Shown: positions 15,877-26,776, counted from the first letter of the stretch. The stretch is DNA of 64,000 bases from Amycolatopsis jejuensis (GCF_000717335.1 NZ_JNYZ01000009.1:124001-188000); one strand, 5' to 3'. Notes: generated by a model not told the origin, from the letters alone. Made by a program: numbers and translations.

Positions 15877-16287
15877 ATGACGCACAACCTGCTGGGCCCC
15901 GACCCCACGCTTCTGCCCGAGCACACTGCCGCGCAGGCCGCGCTCGACGCCGGTTCGGATCCGTCCGCCGTGGCCGCCGAACACCCCGACTTCAGCGAGG
16001 CCTGGGCCACGCTCGCGGAACGCGCGCTCGCCGACGGCGAGACAGTCGCCGCGTACGCGTACGCGCGCACCGGCTACCACCGCGGCCTCGACCAGCTTCG
16101 CCGCGCCGGTTGGAAGGGCTTCGGCCCGGTGCCGTGGTCGCACCGCCCCAACCAAGGCTTCCTTCGCGCACTCGCCGTGCTCGGCACGGCTGCCGGCCGC
16201 ATCGGCGAGACCGAGGAGTACGAGCGGTGCAAGACGTTCCTCGCCGATTCCGACCCCGCCGCGGCCGAGGCGACCGGCTTGAAGTGA
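15877..16287 (+). CDS. DUF3151 family protein
   Basis: A 136-aa soluble protein of the actinobacterial DUF3151 family. It shows MTHNLLGPDPTLLP, AAEHPDFSEAWATLAERAL, AYAYARTGYHRGLDQLRRAGW and GPVPWSHRPNQGFLRAL, which are highly conserved in the family, and looks like a helical TPR-like repeat. The M. tuberculosis counterpart (Rv0360c) lies between fba and purA, as this one does. The ATG at 15877 starts exactly at the family N-terminus. No function is known. Confidence 0.9.
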   Translation: MTHNLLGPDPTLLPEHTAAQAALDAGSDPSAVAAEHPDFSEAWATLAERALADGETVAAYAYARTGYHRGLDQLRRAGWKGFGPVPWSHRPNQGFLRALAVLGTAAGRIGETEEYERCKTFLADSDPAAAEATGLK

Positions 16288-16358
16288 CCGGCTCGAGGTA
16301 GCCCTGGGGATAGCCGCATTTCAGACATTTCGGGAGTGCGGCTCTCCACATGATCCAC

Positions 16359-16396
16359 CATTGGGTGACAGCCTGGGGTGTTGCCATTTGGTGACA
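16359..16396. promoter_or_regulatory. Direct repeat upstream of the XRE regulator
   Basis: CATTGGGTGACA (16359-16370) and CATTTGGTGACA (16385-16396) match at 11 of 12 positions with start points 26 bp apart. They precede the regulator's start by about 30 bp. A pair of same-orientation half-sites at this spacing suggests autoregulation. Confidence 0.4.
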
Positions 16397-16426
16397 CCTA
16401 TATCTCTGGCCATGCGAGGCACGGCC

Positions 16427-17296
16427 ATGCTGACTCCCCGGATCCGCACCCTCGGCACCGCACTGCGCGAGGCCCGGATCGACGCCCACTTCGGACTACG
16501 CGAACTCGCCCGCCGGGTCGGGTTCAACCCGGCACTGCTGTCGAACTGGGAACTCGGTCAACGAGTACCCAGCATCGAGGACGTCGCGGGCATCCTCGGC
16601 GCGCTCGGTGTCGTGGGTGAGGACAAACAACGGATCCTGCAGCTGGCCCGCGGGTCCGCGGAACCGGGCTGGATCACGCTCGGCGGGCCGTCCGAACCCG
16701 ACCACCTGTCCGGCCTGCTCGCGTGCGAACGGGTCGCGACGTCGGTGGTCGAATGGCAGCCGCTGCTGGTACCCGGGCTGCTGCAGATCCCGGACTACGC
16801 GCGGGCGCTGTTCCTGGCCGACGGCGCGTCGCCGGAGGAGGCGGAACGCCAGGCGGAAGTACGCATGGTGCGCCGCCCGCTGGTGGTCGGCCCCGGCGCG
16901 GTGCCGTTCGAGGTCCTGCTCGGCGAGGCGGCAGTCCGCAACCCGGTCGGCGGCGCCGCCACCATGGCGCGGCAGCTGCGATTCCTCGCCGACCTGGCGG
17001 CCACGTCGGCGAAGCTGAAGCTGCGCATCGTCCCGGCCAACACGGGCGGACATTCGGGCTTGGCGGGCCGCTTTTGCGTGTACGACATGCAGGCGTCCAT
17101 CCCGATCGTCTACTTCGAGCACTTCAGCTCAGGCGCCTTCGTCCTCGACGCGGGCACCTACCACGCAGCAGCAGACCGCATCCGCGAAACCGCCATGGAC
17201 GACCGCGCGTCGGCGGCCTTCCTGCAACGCAGCGCCGACCACTTCCGCACCATCGCCCAGGAAACCACCGACGGCGCTAGACCGGGGCCGGACTAG
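16427..17296 (+). CDS. XRE-family regulator with DUF5753 ligand domain
   Basis: A 289-aa DNA-binding protein. The N-terminal helix-turn-helix reads LGTALREARIDAHFGLRELA, then NPALLSNWELGQRVPS. A large C-terminal domain from about residue 95 (ACERVATSVVEWQPLLVPGLLQIPDYARAL split across PLLVPGLLQ) is the DUF5753 domain of streptomycete regulators. The ATG at 16427 is chosen for the GAGG 7-10 bp upstream; the ATG at 16412 is an alternative. Unlike many relatives it is not followed by a DUF397 gene. Target unknown; the repeat just upstream suggests it controls itself. Confidence 0.88.
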   Translation: MLTPRIRTLGTALREARIDAHFGLRELARRVGFNPALLSNWELGQRVPSIEDVAGILGALGVVGEDKQRILQLARGSAEPGWITLGGPSEPDHLSGLLACERVATSVVEWQPLLVPGLLQIPDYARALFLADGASPEEAERQAEVRMVRRPLVVGPGAVPFEVLLGEAAVRNPVGGAATMARQLRFLADLAATSAKLKLRIVPANTGGHSGLAGRFCVYDMQASIPIVYFEHFSSGAFVLDAGTYHAAADRIRETAMDDRASAAFLQRSADHFRTIAQETTDGARPGPD

Positions 17297-17506
17297 CGCC
17301 GCGTTCCTTCGTCACTTCCGGTCAATCGCAGAGTCGTTTCGATCAGCTGCCCGCCGAGTCCGCCGTTGCGTATTCGGATCACATACAGGCGCCGCGCATT
17401 CGCCATTCTGGCGTTCAGCCTCGACTTCACGTTCCTTCGCGCGATTTCGTCTTGTGCCCACACGTCGCCGGTCGGCAAGGCAGGTACCTCGAAAGAACGG
17501 GGGAAC

Positions 17507-17543
17507 GGACCCGGCCGGCCGGGGGAGGGAGCCAGCCGGGTCC
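17507..17543 (-). terminator. Probable terminator of the diguanylate cyclase gene
   Basis: GGACCCGGC (17507-17515) and GCCGGGTCC (17535-17543) form a perfect 9-bp stem just after the stop of the minus-strand gene at 17551. The 19-nt loop is long and there is no T tract, so it is only moderately convincing. Confidence 0.45.
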
Positions 17544-17550
17544 GAGGTCG

Positions 17551-18837
17551 TCAGGCGACTGCCGCCAGCGCCGGGACCGGCACCGACCCCACTACCCGGT
17601 TCCGCCCGCCGTCCTTGGCGGCGTACACCGCGGCGTCGGCGGCGGCCATCACTTCCTCGATACTCACGCCGTCGAGAGGGAACGCCGCCACGCCGATCGA
17701 CGCTGTGCGCCTTTCGATCGTCACTGACTTGCCTTCATTCGTCAGCGTCGGCACCACCAGTTCACTGATCCGCTGCCGAATCCGTTCTGCCGTCACGATT
17801 GCGTCTTCCTTGGACGTCGACGGCAGTAGCGCCACGAACTCCTCACCACCGAAGCGGCCGACGAGATCGTGGGCGCGTGTTTCCTGTTTGACCACCGCAG
17901 CGACGGCCTTCAGTACGTCGTCGCCCGCGAGGTGGCCGTACGTGTCGTTGATGTGCTTGAAGTGGTCCAGGTCGATCATCAGCGTGCCGAAGCTGCCGGT
18001 TTCGCGCTCGGCGCGGGAAATCTCGCGCTGTGCGCCTTCCTGCCACGTCGTCGCGTTGAGCAGCTGCGTTTTCTGGTCCGTGGTGGCGAGCTCTTCGAGC
18101 CGTTTGATCAGCACCGACCGCTGAAGCACGTACAGCGGCAGAATCACCAGCACCGCCAGCAGCGGCTCCTGCGTCAGCACCATCACCAGCAGCCCGCCGA
18201 CGCACAGGGTCGCCAGCTCCAGCAGGTTGTCGTCCATGCCGCCGAGGCACGACTCCACGGACGCCTTCGCCGGGTTCGCCAGGTACAGCCCGAGGCCGGT
18301 GAGCAGGGTGTTCACCGTGAAGTGCACGAGCGCCGCGGCGCCGACGGTAACCACCGTGAGCCCCGGTGAAGCGACCACGACGAGACCCGCGGCGCAGCCC
18401 GACAGCGTCGCCGTGGTGATGTTCGCGGCCACCCGGTGCGCTTCCCCCGGCCGGGTGCCGGACCAGCTGCGGAACGCGAGGTAGACGTACAGCGTCACGC
18501 TCAGCAAGGCCACCAGCTGCGCCGGCAGCAGCACCCCCGCGGGCAGCAGCCACACCGACACCATGTTCACGTGCGGACCGTCGGCGAGGCTGCGCCGCTG
18601 CCGCTCGAGACGGCGGCTGATCTCCGTCTGCGCGATCGCCACCGCCGTGATCAGGGCGAAGATCCGCAGGTGCCACGCGGTCGTGGGCTGCGTCAGCGTG
18701 GCGTACCCGGCCCAGCCTGCCGCGATCCCCATCGCGACCAGCGTGACTGCGATCCACCGCGGCGGGCGTTGCCACAATGCCCAGTGGGTGGGATAAAGAC
18801 TGTCGCGCAGTAATGCACGTTCCCCCGATGTGACCAT
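17551..18837 (-). CDS. Membrane-bound diguanylate cyclase (GGDEF)
   Basis: A 428-aa protein with about six to seven membrane segments (residues ~28-240) and a C-terminal GGDEF domain (about 250-415) that makes cyclic di-GMP. The signature is GGEEF at 330-334, an active variant, with the Mg-binding DLDHFKHINDTYGH before it. The product-inhibition site RxxD is intact (RAHD, 321-324, five residues before GGEEF). No EAL or HD-GYP domain is attached. The membrane part resembles a MASE-type sensor, but I cannot assign the ligand. Starts 207 bp from the MFS gene's stop. Confidence 0.92.
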   Translation of the reverse strand: MVTSGERALLRDSLYPTHWALWQRPPRWIAVTLVAMGIAAGWAGYATLTQPTTAWHLRIFALITAVAIAQTEISRRLERQRRSLADGPHVNMVSVWLLPAGVLLPAQLVALLSVTLYVYLAFRSWSGTRPGEAHRVAANITTATLSGCAAGLVVVASPGLTVVTVGAAALVHFTVNTLLTGLGLYLANPAKASVESCLGGMDDNLLELATLCVGGLLVMVLTQEPLLAVLVILPLYVLQRSVLIKRLEELATTDQKTQLLNATTWQEGAQREISRAERETGSFGTLMIDLDHFKHINDTYGHLAGDDVLKAVAAVVKQETRAHDLVGRFGGEEFVALLPSTSKEDAIVTAERIRQRISELVVPTLTNEGKSVTIERRTASIGVAAFPLDGVSIEEVMAAADAAVYAAKDGGRNRVVGSVPVPALAAVA

Positions 18838-19045
18838 TTCTCCCCCAAAGCCTTGTGCGAATGTCCGGTGACAATCTCCTCACGGACAGTTTCAGCCCGT
18901 TTGCCGCCTGTCCACAAGGGCCTTCGGTGTGTACATTTTTCCCGAACACGCCGGATGAAGGGTGACCAGCGATGCGCGTTAAGGACCAGTGACCGACCAG
19001 AAGCACCGTTAGGTCGCGCAGGTAGGGGCCCACGCGCGGGGCATG

Positions 19046-20296
19046 TCAGGCATGCTCGGCGCGTGCGGCTTCACCCGTCATGCGCTCTCCCGGAAGCGCT
19101 CGCTGCCACGCAATTGCCAGCGGAATTGTGATCAACAACCCGGCCAAACCGAAGATTCCGACGGTCGTCTGCGCGCTCACGTGGTCCGCGATCACCCCGC
19201 CGAGCAAGGGTGTCACACCCATCGTCGTGGTCAGGCCGGTGTTCGACAGCCCCATCGTCTGCGCGCGGCGCTCGTCCGGCACCGCGACCGTCAGCGACGC
19301 CGTCGCCTGCAGCAGTGCAATAGTTCCGAACCCGCCGGAAATCACGAAAAGAATCACCGAAGCCACCGGTCCGGGCTGGAGGAAACAGATCAGCAACGGG
19401 ATTGCGGCGAGTGCGGTGAGCGGTCCGATGAGCTTCGGCCGGATGGCGGCCGGTACCCAGCGCGTGTAGATGAAGGTGAAGATCACGCTGCCCACCGGAT
19501 CGGCCGCCAGCAACAGGCCGATCACCTGTGGCCCACCGCCGGACGAAGCGACGTACGGCGCAGCTATGCCCTCGTACACCGGCATCAGACCCGCCAGCCA
19601 GGTAAACAGCATCAGCGAACGCAGTGCAGTCGTCGCGAAGGCGACCTTGCTCCCCGCGCCCAGCGAAGCGAAGAACGCCTTGCGCTTCTCACCGCTGGCC
19701 GCTGCAGGACGCGCCTTCAACCCGAAGCGCACGAAGAGCGCCGACAGTACGAAGGTGCCTGCGTCGAGCACGAGGGCGAGGCGCGCGTCCATCGCGAGCA
19801 ACAGCGCGCCGCCACCGGCGAAGCCGAGCAGTTGCGCGGACTGCACCGTCATGCTCCGGATGCCCATGCCGACGACGAAACGGTCGCCTTCCAGTACCTG
19901 CGGCAGCAACGCCAGCTGAGACGCCTTGAACGGTGGGTTCAGCAGCGAAACGCTGCCCACGAGCAGGCACAACGCCCAGAACGGCAGCCCGGGGATGGCC
20001 ACCAGCAGGATCAGCGCCGCGCGCATCAGGTCGACCGCGACCATCACCGTGCGCCGCGGGAAGCGGTCCGCGAATCCGGTGAGGAAAATGCCGCCGAGCA
20101 GGGAGGGGAAGAAGGTGAGGGCGTAGGTGAGCCCGGTCAGGGTGGCGGAGCCGGTGTTGGCGTAGACGAGCACGGACAGGGCGACCCGGGCGAGCTGGTC
20201 ACCGGCGATCGACAGCAGTTCGCCGAACCACATGGCGCGGAACTCGGCCACCCCGAACACCTCGCGGAACGTGACCCGTTCCGGTGCTGCCGTCAT
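19046..20296 (-). CDS. MFS transporter (MFS_3-like)
   Basis: A 416-aa major facilitator with about 12 membrane helices. The loop 2-3 motif is GFADRFPRRTVMV. The region AGDQLARVALSVLVYANTGSA, cut at the helix, is typical of actinobacterial MFS_3 proteins. It probably exports a drug or metabolite. The ATG at 20296 follows GGGGAGAACACGC, and starting there gives the usual short cytoplasmic N-terminus. Divergent from the FAD protein gene across 317 bp. Confidence 0.88.
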   Translation of the reverse strand: MTAAPERVTFREVFGVAEFRAMWFGELLSIAGDQLARVALSVLVYANTGSATLTGLTYALTFFPSLLGGIFLTGFADRFPRRTVMVAVDLMRAALILLVAIPGLPFWALCLLVGSVSLLNPPFKASQLALLPQVLEGDRFVVGMGIRSMTVQSAQLLGFAGGGALLLAMDARLALVLDAGTFVLSALFVRFGLKARPAAASGEKRKAFFASLGAGSKVAFATTALRSLMLFTWLAGLMPVYEGIAAPYVASSGGGPQVIGLLLAADPVGSVIFTFIYTRWVPAAIRPKLIGPLTALAAIPLLICFLQPGPVASVILFVISGGFGTIALLQATASLTVAVPDERRAQTMGLSNTGLTTTMGVTPLLGGVIADHVSAQTTVGIFGLAGLLITIPLAIAWQRALPGERMTGEAARAEHA

Positions 20297-20613
20297 GCGT
20301 GTTCTCCCCGCTGAAGTGTGCAGGCCGTGCCGCACTGGTGACCGAGAGGTGACCCTAGGACCTGCCGGTCACGAGCTGATCACACGAAGTGAGTTGTCCC
20401 GCTCAGTGTCTCGTGACTGTTGGTGATTCTCTAGGTTCTTTAGCCGGTATCCAACAGGTCACGGTCAGTTCGCCGCGTGTCCAGACGATAGCGCTCCGCA
20501 CTCCCCGGCATCGCGCGTTCAGGTTCCTGTGGTTTGTGCCACACCGTCCGGCCTGGTCGTCCGCAGTGTGGAACGGCCGCCGCTGGTGACGGGAGCCGCG
20601 TAGCTTCGCGCAG
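20297..20613. other. Divergent intergenic region, no gene seen
   Basis: 317 bp between an MFS gene and a FAD-binding protein gene. It holds both promoters. At the right end TAGCTT (20601-20606) lies 7 nt before the GTG at 20614. A TGTGG-N6-CCACA inverted repeat lies near 20528-20543. No coding signal was recognised. Confidence 0.6.
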
Positions 20614-22491
20614 GTGACCGATCTGCCGACGTTCACGCTCGCCATCGTGGGCGCCGGACCTCGCGGGGTCGGCGTCCTCGAACGGCTGTCCGCGAATGCC
20701 GCGGACCTGCTCGGCGACCGGCGGATCGCAGTGCACCTGATCGATCCGTTCCCGCCCGGCCCCGGCCGCGTGTGGCGGTACGAGCAGTCCCCGCTGCTGC
20801 GGATGAACTCGATGCCCGAGGACGTCACCGTCTTCACCGACGACACCGTCCGCATCGACGGCCCGATCCGGCCGGGGCCGTCGCTGATCGAGTGGACGCG
20901 CCAGGTCCGGACGGGCACGCTCGCCCATCCGGTGCCCGACGGCCTGCGGGCAGAGCTCGAAACCCTCGCCGCTACGGACTTCCCGACGCGGCGGCTGCAG
21001 AGCCGGTACCTCGAGTGGTTCTACCGCAAGGTGCTCGCCGAGCTGCCGTCCGGCATCGAGGTGGTGGCGCACCTCGCCGCGGCGGAAAGCATCGACGACG
21101 ACGAAACCGTGCGGCTCTCCGACGGCACGACTGTGTCCGCCGACGCGGTGGTGCTGACCATCGGGCACCTCGACGCGCTGCCCGACCCCGGCGAGCGCGT
21201 GCTGGAGCACTTCGCGCAGCAGCACGCGCTCGCGTACTACCCGGCCGGGTACACGGCGGACGTCGACTATTCCGCCGTCCCCGCCGGGGAACCGGTGCTG
21301 GTAAGGGGTTTCGGGCTCGCGTTCGTGGATCTGATGCTGCTGCTCACGGAGGGTCGCGGCGGCCGGTTCGAGGAGCTCGCGTGCGGCGGCCTGCGGTACC
21401 ACCCGAGCGGCGCGGAGCCGGTGCTGCACGTCGGATCGCGCCGCGGGGTGCCGTATCACGCGAAGACCGGCTACCGGCTGCGCGGGAAACCGTTGCAGCT
21501 GCCCAGATTCTTCGACCAGCACGCGATCAAGGCGCTACCCGGTCCGCTCGACTTCCGCGCGGACGTCTGGCCGCTGATTGCGAAGGAGCTCGCCTGGGCG
21601 TACTACACCGAGCTGTTCACCGCGCATCCCGGCCGCGTGCGGATGGATTTCGCGGTGTTCGCCGACAAGTTCGCCGACCTCGCGTGGGGAACGGCCGAAA
21701 TGGACGCACTGATCGCCGGGTCGGTTCCCGCTGCGGAAGACCGGCTCGACCTGGAGAAGCTGGACCGCCCGTTCGCCGGTCGCCGGTTCGACTCCGGGGA
21801 GGAATTCGGGAAAGCGGTGCGGAAATACGTCGAAGCCGACCTCGCGCGGCGCGCGGATCCCCACCACAGCGCGGACCTCGGCGCCTTCATGGCATTGCTG
21901 TCGGTGATCGGCCAGCTGCCCGTGCTGCTCGCGACCGGACGGCTCACGGCGACGTCCCAAGTGTCCGACATGGACGGTTGGTTTCACGGATTTTTCTCTT
22001 ACTACGCAAGCGGTCCGCCGCCGCGCCGATTGGAAGAGCTGCTGGCGCTCGCCGAAGCGGGCGTTGTGTCGTTCCTTGGCGCAGACGTCGACATCGCGGC
22101 CGACCCGGCATCCGGCGAGTTCGTGGCATCAAGCGCCAGTCATCCGGATACAGTCTCGGCCCGCACGCTGATCGAGGCGCGACTGCCGAGCGCGAGCGTG
22201 TCGCGGGTGTCGGACCCGCTGCTGCGCAGGCTGCGTGACGCGGGCGCGCTAGCGGAGGAAGCCGTGCCGGACGTCGGCGGGGTCCCGCTGAATTCGGGCC
22301 GCATTGCCACCACGATCACGGACTTTCGCCTGCTCACCGCCGCGGGAACCCCGCACCCGCGCCGGTTCGCGGTGGGCCCGCACACGAGCGTCCGCTCGGC
22401 CGGTGCCTTCACCCGCCCCCGTACGAACGCCGTGTCGTTCCGCCAGAACGACGCGCTGGCACGGGAAATCCTCCGGCTGGCTAACCCTTGA
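20614..22491 (+). CDS. FAD/NAD(P)-binding protein (NAD_binding_9 type)
   Basis: A 625-aa soluble flavoprotein. The N-terminal motif VGAGPRGVGVLERL is the FAD-binding fold of the NAD_binding_9 family (PF13454), followed by PGPGRVWRYEQSPLLRMN, which is characteristic. Further family signatures are VLTIGHLD and VRGFGLAFVDLM. The reaction is unknown; related proteins oxidise or reduce amino acids or siderophore precursors. The GTG at 20614 lacks a Shine-Dalgarno but follows TAGCTT-N7, suggesting a leaderless mRNA. The 3' end overlaps the convergent GH18 gene by 11 bp. Confidence 0.85.
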   Translation: MTDLPTFTLAIVGAGPRGVGVLERLSANAADLLGDRRIAVHLIDPFPPGPGRVWRYEQSPLLRMNSMPEDVTVFTDDTVRIDGPIRPGPSLIEWTRQVRTGTLAHPVPDGLRAELETLAATDFPTRRLQSRYLEWFYRKVLAELPSGIEVVAHLAAAESIDDDETVRLSDGTTVSADAVVLTIGHLDALPDPGERVLEHFAQQHALAYYPAGYTADVDYSAVPAGEPVLVRGFGLAFVDLMLLLTEGRGGRFEELACGGLRYHPSGAEPVLHVGSRRGVPYHAKTGYRLRGKPLQLPRFFDQHAIKALPGPLDFRADVWPLIAKELAWAYYTELFTAHPGRVRMDFAVFADKFADLAWGTAEMDALIAGSVPAAEDRLDLEKLDRPFAGRRFDSGEEFGKAVRKYVEADLARRADPHHSADLGAFMALLSVIGQLPVLLATGRLTATSQVSDMDGWFHGFFSYYASGPPPRRLEELLALAEAGVVSFLGADVDIAADPASGEFVASSASHPDTVSARTLIEARLPSASVSRVSDPLLRRLRDAGALAEEAVPDVGGVPLNSGRIATTITDFRLLTAAGTPHPRRFAVGPHTSVRSAGAFTRPRTNAVSFRQNDALAREILRLANP

Positions 22492-23374
22492 CCACGGGTG
22501 CGATCTGCTCCGCCCATTGCCACGGCGCGGCCGTGTCACCGGGTAGGGAATTGAAGTACTCCCAGCCGTCGATGCCGCCGAAATCGGCGTACTTCCGGAC
22601 GAGACTGCCGACCGTCGACTTCAGTGCCGGCATCTCGACGTAACCGCTGCAGTTGGCCGGATTCGTGACGGTGCCCGCGACGACCTTGCTCGCCGGGACC
22701 ACGCCATGTCCGATGATCCGGTCGTACCCCGAGGTGTCCGACAGTGAACCCCAGCCGCAGTAGAACTGCGTGTTGAACCAGGAAATGCGGTCGCCGCGGT
22801 CGCGGTAGAGCCGGTCGTAGTCGAGGCCGGACAGGCCGCCGCCCCCGGTGAGCTCGGTGGCGACCGGCGCGAGGGTGATCAGGAAGTCCTGTCCGAAGTC
22901 CGTGCGCAGGGCGTCGATGAGCCGGTTGAGCGCGTCGTTCGACATCTTCTCCTCGACGTCGAGGTCGATCCCGGACAGCGAGTGGTCGCGGATCAGCTGG
23001 CGCAGCAACGGGTAGTAGGTGTCGAAGTCGTTCTCCAGGCGTTGGAAGCTGCCCTTTGCCGCGCCGCCGACGAAGGCCAGCACGTGGACGCCTTTGCCCT
23101 GCATGGTGGCGAGGTCACGCCACATCTGCGTGAACTTGTCCGCGGACGGCGGATCGTCGTTGAGGGTCATTTTGGCGCCGTCGTTGAGGTGCACGGCGCC
23201 GACGATCACGTCGGTGACCCCGGCGTCGGCGAGCCGAAGCGGAGACACATAGGACCCGTTGTGGTGAATCGTCTGGTAGTAGACGACCACTCTGCGCCCG
23301 GTCGCCGCCATTGCCGGGGCCGTTCCGCACAGCACCAGGAACACCGCCAGCACCGCCGCCGTGATCTTCCGCAT
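22481..23374 (-). CDS. Secreted glycoside hydrolase family 18 protein
   Basis: A 297-aa exported enzyme with a classical signal peptide (MRKITAAVLAVFLVLCG... cleavage near AMAA, residues 21-24). The barrel motif reads SGIDLDVE: two aspartates (D137, D139) and the catalytic acid E141 of the GH18 DxxDxDxE motif are present, but the first Asp is Ser134. Substrates would be chitin or N-glycan core GlcNAc linkages. There is no carbohydrate-binding module. A dre-like palindrome covers the start codon and TATGGT lies 7 nt upstream, so transcription is probably leaderless and GlcNAc-responsive. Confidence 0.85.
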   Translation of the reverse strand: MRKITAAVLAVFLVLCGTAPAMAATGRRVVVYYQTIHHNGSYVSPLRLADAGVTDVIVGAVHLNDGAKMTLNDDPPSADKFTQMWRDLATMQGKGVHVLAFVGGAAKGSFQRLENDFDTYYPLLRQLIRDHSLSGIDLDVEEKMSNDALNRLIDALRTDFGQDFLITLAPVATELTGGGGLSGLDYDRLYRDRGDRISWFNTQFYCGWGSLSDTSGYDRIIGHGVVPASKVVAGTVTNPANCSGYVEMPALKSTVGSLVRKYADFGGIDGWEYFNSLPGDTAAPWQWAEQIAPVVKG

Positions 23375-23385
23375 GGTTCAGACCA
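23374..23385. promoter_or_regulatory. DasR-like (dre-like) site at the GH18 start codon
   Basis: TGGTTCAGACCA matches the dre core TGGTCTAGACCA at 10 of 12 positions when read on the minus strand (TGGTCTGAACCA). It covers the first base of the ATG and the spacer to the TATGGT -10 (23382-23387). Control of chitinolytic genes by DasR is well known in streptomycetes, and nagA here has a better copy. Confidence 0.5.
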
Positions 23386-23423
23386 TAGGACGGCGACGGT
23401 GCCTGCGGTAGCCCCCGTCCAGG

Positions 23424-24062
23424 TCAGCAGCGGCCGAGCATGTCCGTGAGCGCAGACTTTTCCGCCGAGTTCACGGTGAGCGAGAACTTGTGCTTGACCG
23501 TCACCCACATCTTGGCGTACGTGCACCAGTACCCGGTGGACGGCGGCTTCCACTTGTCCGGGGATTTGTCTCCCTTTTCCTGGTTCACGTTGTCGGTGAC
23601 GGCGATCAGCTGGGGGTCGGTCAGGTCGTTGGCGTAGGCCTGCCGCTTGGCCTGGGTCCACGTCGACGCGCCGGTGCGCCATGCGTCCGCGAGCGGTACC
23701 ACGTGGTCGATGTCCACATCGGACGGTGAGCTCCAGGTGGCGCCGTCGTACGGCGAGGTCCACTTGCCCGACGTCGGGTAGCAGTCGGCGCCGACCTGGA
23801 CATTCGTGCCGTCGCGCTTCAGTACGACCTCGCGCGTGTTGCAGCTGTTGCCCTGGTCGATCCAGTGCGGGAACTTGTCGCGGCTGTACCCGGTGAGCGA
23901 ACCGTCGGGCTTCACGGTGAGCGTGGCGAGCTGGCTTTTCGCGGTGTCCGCCGACGGGATGCCGGGCGGGGTGGCGTCGGCGACGCCGACCGTGACCGAG
24001 CCGATCAGCGCGACGCCGGCCAGTACGGTCAAGGAATTGCGAACAATGCGAATGGTCGGCAT
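23424..24062 (-). CDS. Secreted HNH-family (DUF1524/GmrSD-like) nuclease
   Basis: A 212-aa exported protein. Residues 1-30 form a signal peptide (RNSLTVLAGVALIGSVTVG, cleavage near ADA). The C-terminal half has the HNH/DUF1524 pattern: DIDHVVPLADAWRTGAS, then LIAVTDNVNQEKGDKSPDKW, typical of extracellular streptomycete and mycobacterial nucleases. Three or more cysteine pairs suggest disulfides. It probably degrades extracellular DNA for nutrients. It is 49 bp upstream of the GH18 gene on the same strand, but that gene has its own promoter. Confidence 0.88.
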   Translation of the reverse strand: MPTIRIVRNSLTVLAGVALIGSVTVGVADATPPGIPSADTAKSQLATLTVKPDGSLTGYSRDKFPHWIDQGNSCNTREVVLKRDGTNVQVGADCYPTSGKWTSPYDGATWSSPSDVDIDHVVPLADAWRTGASTWTQAKRQAYANDLTDPQLIAVTDNVNQEKGDKSPDKWKPPSTGYWCTYAKMWVTVKHKFSLTVNSAEKSALTDMLGRC

Positions 24063-24177
24063 TTTGCTGCCTCCCTGGTCAGGTGCGGGACTGATTCACC
24101 ATTGACCACGAAAGTGGCGCGCGCAACACCGTCAGGTGACATGAAACAGACCTTCTGTGAACGGAAAGTCACCTTGA

Positions 24178-26238
<2,061 letters not shown>

Positions 26239-26255
26239 GCCTCGCCGGTTGATCG

Positions 26256-26275
26256 GCTCGGCTTTACCGCCGAGC
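26256..26275. terminator. Hairpin between convergent purA and osmC
   Basis: GCTCGGC (26256-26262) and GCCGAGC (26269-26275) form a perfect 7-bp stem with a 6-nt loop, in the 40 bp between the purA stop and the stop of the minus-strand OsmC gene. Confidence 0.55.
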
Positions 26276-26278
26276 TGT

Positions 26279-26776
26279 TCAGCTGATCGTTGTCGTGACC
26301 GGGGTTTCGTTGCGGAACAGATCCAGCACCGGGCAGTGCTCGTCCACCGCGCGGCGCAGTTCCTCGTAACGGTCCGCTCCGGCCGGGCCCTCGAGTTCCA
26401 CCGACACGCGCACCTTGCTGAAACCCGGCCGGGTCGCTTCGTTGAAGCCGAAGAAGCCGTGCAAATCCAGGTCGCCGTCCACCTTCACGCGGACTGCGTC
26501 CAGCTGGATGCCCAGGCGGGCCGCCCAGAACTGGTACGTGATCACCTGGCAGGACCCGAGTGCGGCGAGCGCGTACTCGACGGGGTTGGCGGCCTTGTCG
26601 GTGCCGCCGAGGGCCGGCGGCTCGTCGACGGTGAAGGCGTGGTCGCGTACTCGCACGTCCACCACGGTTGCGGTGCCAGCGGCCAGTTCGTGGTCCACGC
26701 TGAACGACACCGCCGCGTTGTGCGGATCCGCTTGCACGGCCTCGCGGGTGCCGTCGATGACGTCGGTCAGGGACAT
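26279..26776 (-). CDS. OsmC family protein
   Basis: A 165-aa member of the OsmC/Ohr fold. It has the YALAALGSCQVITYQFWAARLG helix, split here, with the conserved cysteine in GSC, then LDLHGFFGF and DEHCPVLDLF with the second cysteine. The two Cys would form the peroxidatic pair of a thiol-dependent (hydro)peroxidase. The ATG at 26776 is set by AGGAGG-ATCG just upstream. Convergent with purA, and divergent across 139 bp from an F420-type enzyme. Confidence 0.9.
   Translation of the reverse strand: MSLTDVIDGTREAVQADPHNAAVSFSVDHELAAGTATVVDVRVRDHAFTVDEPPALGGTDKAANPVEYALAALGSCQVITYQFWAARLGIQLDAVRVKVDGDLDLHGFFGFNEATRPGFSKVRVSVELEGPAGADRYEELRRAVDEHCPVLDLFRNETPVTTTIS

Noticed and set aside
17293..17478. 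61-residue minus-strand frame with a TTG start and GAGG upstream
   Set aside because: GC at third positions is about 74%, well below neighbours, and the sequence resembles nothing I know. It might be a real small gene, but the support is too thin.
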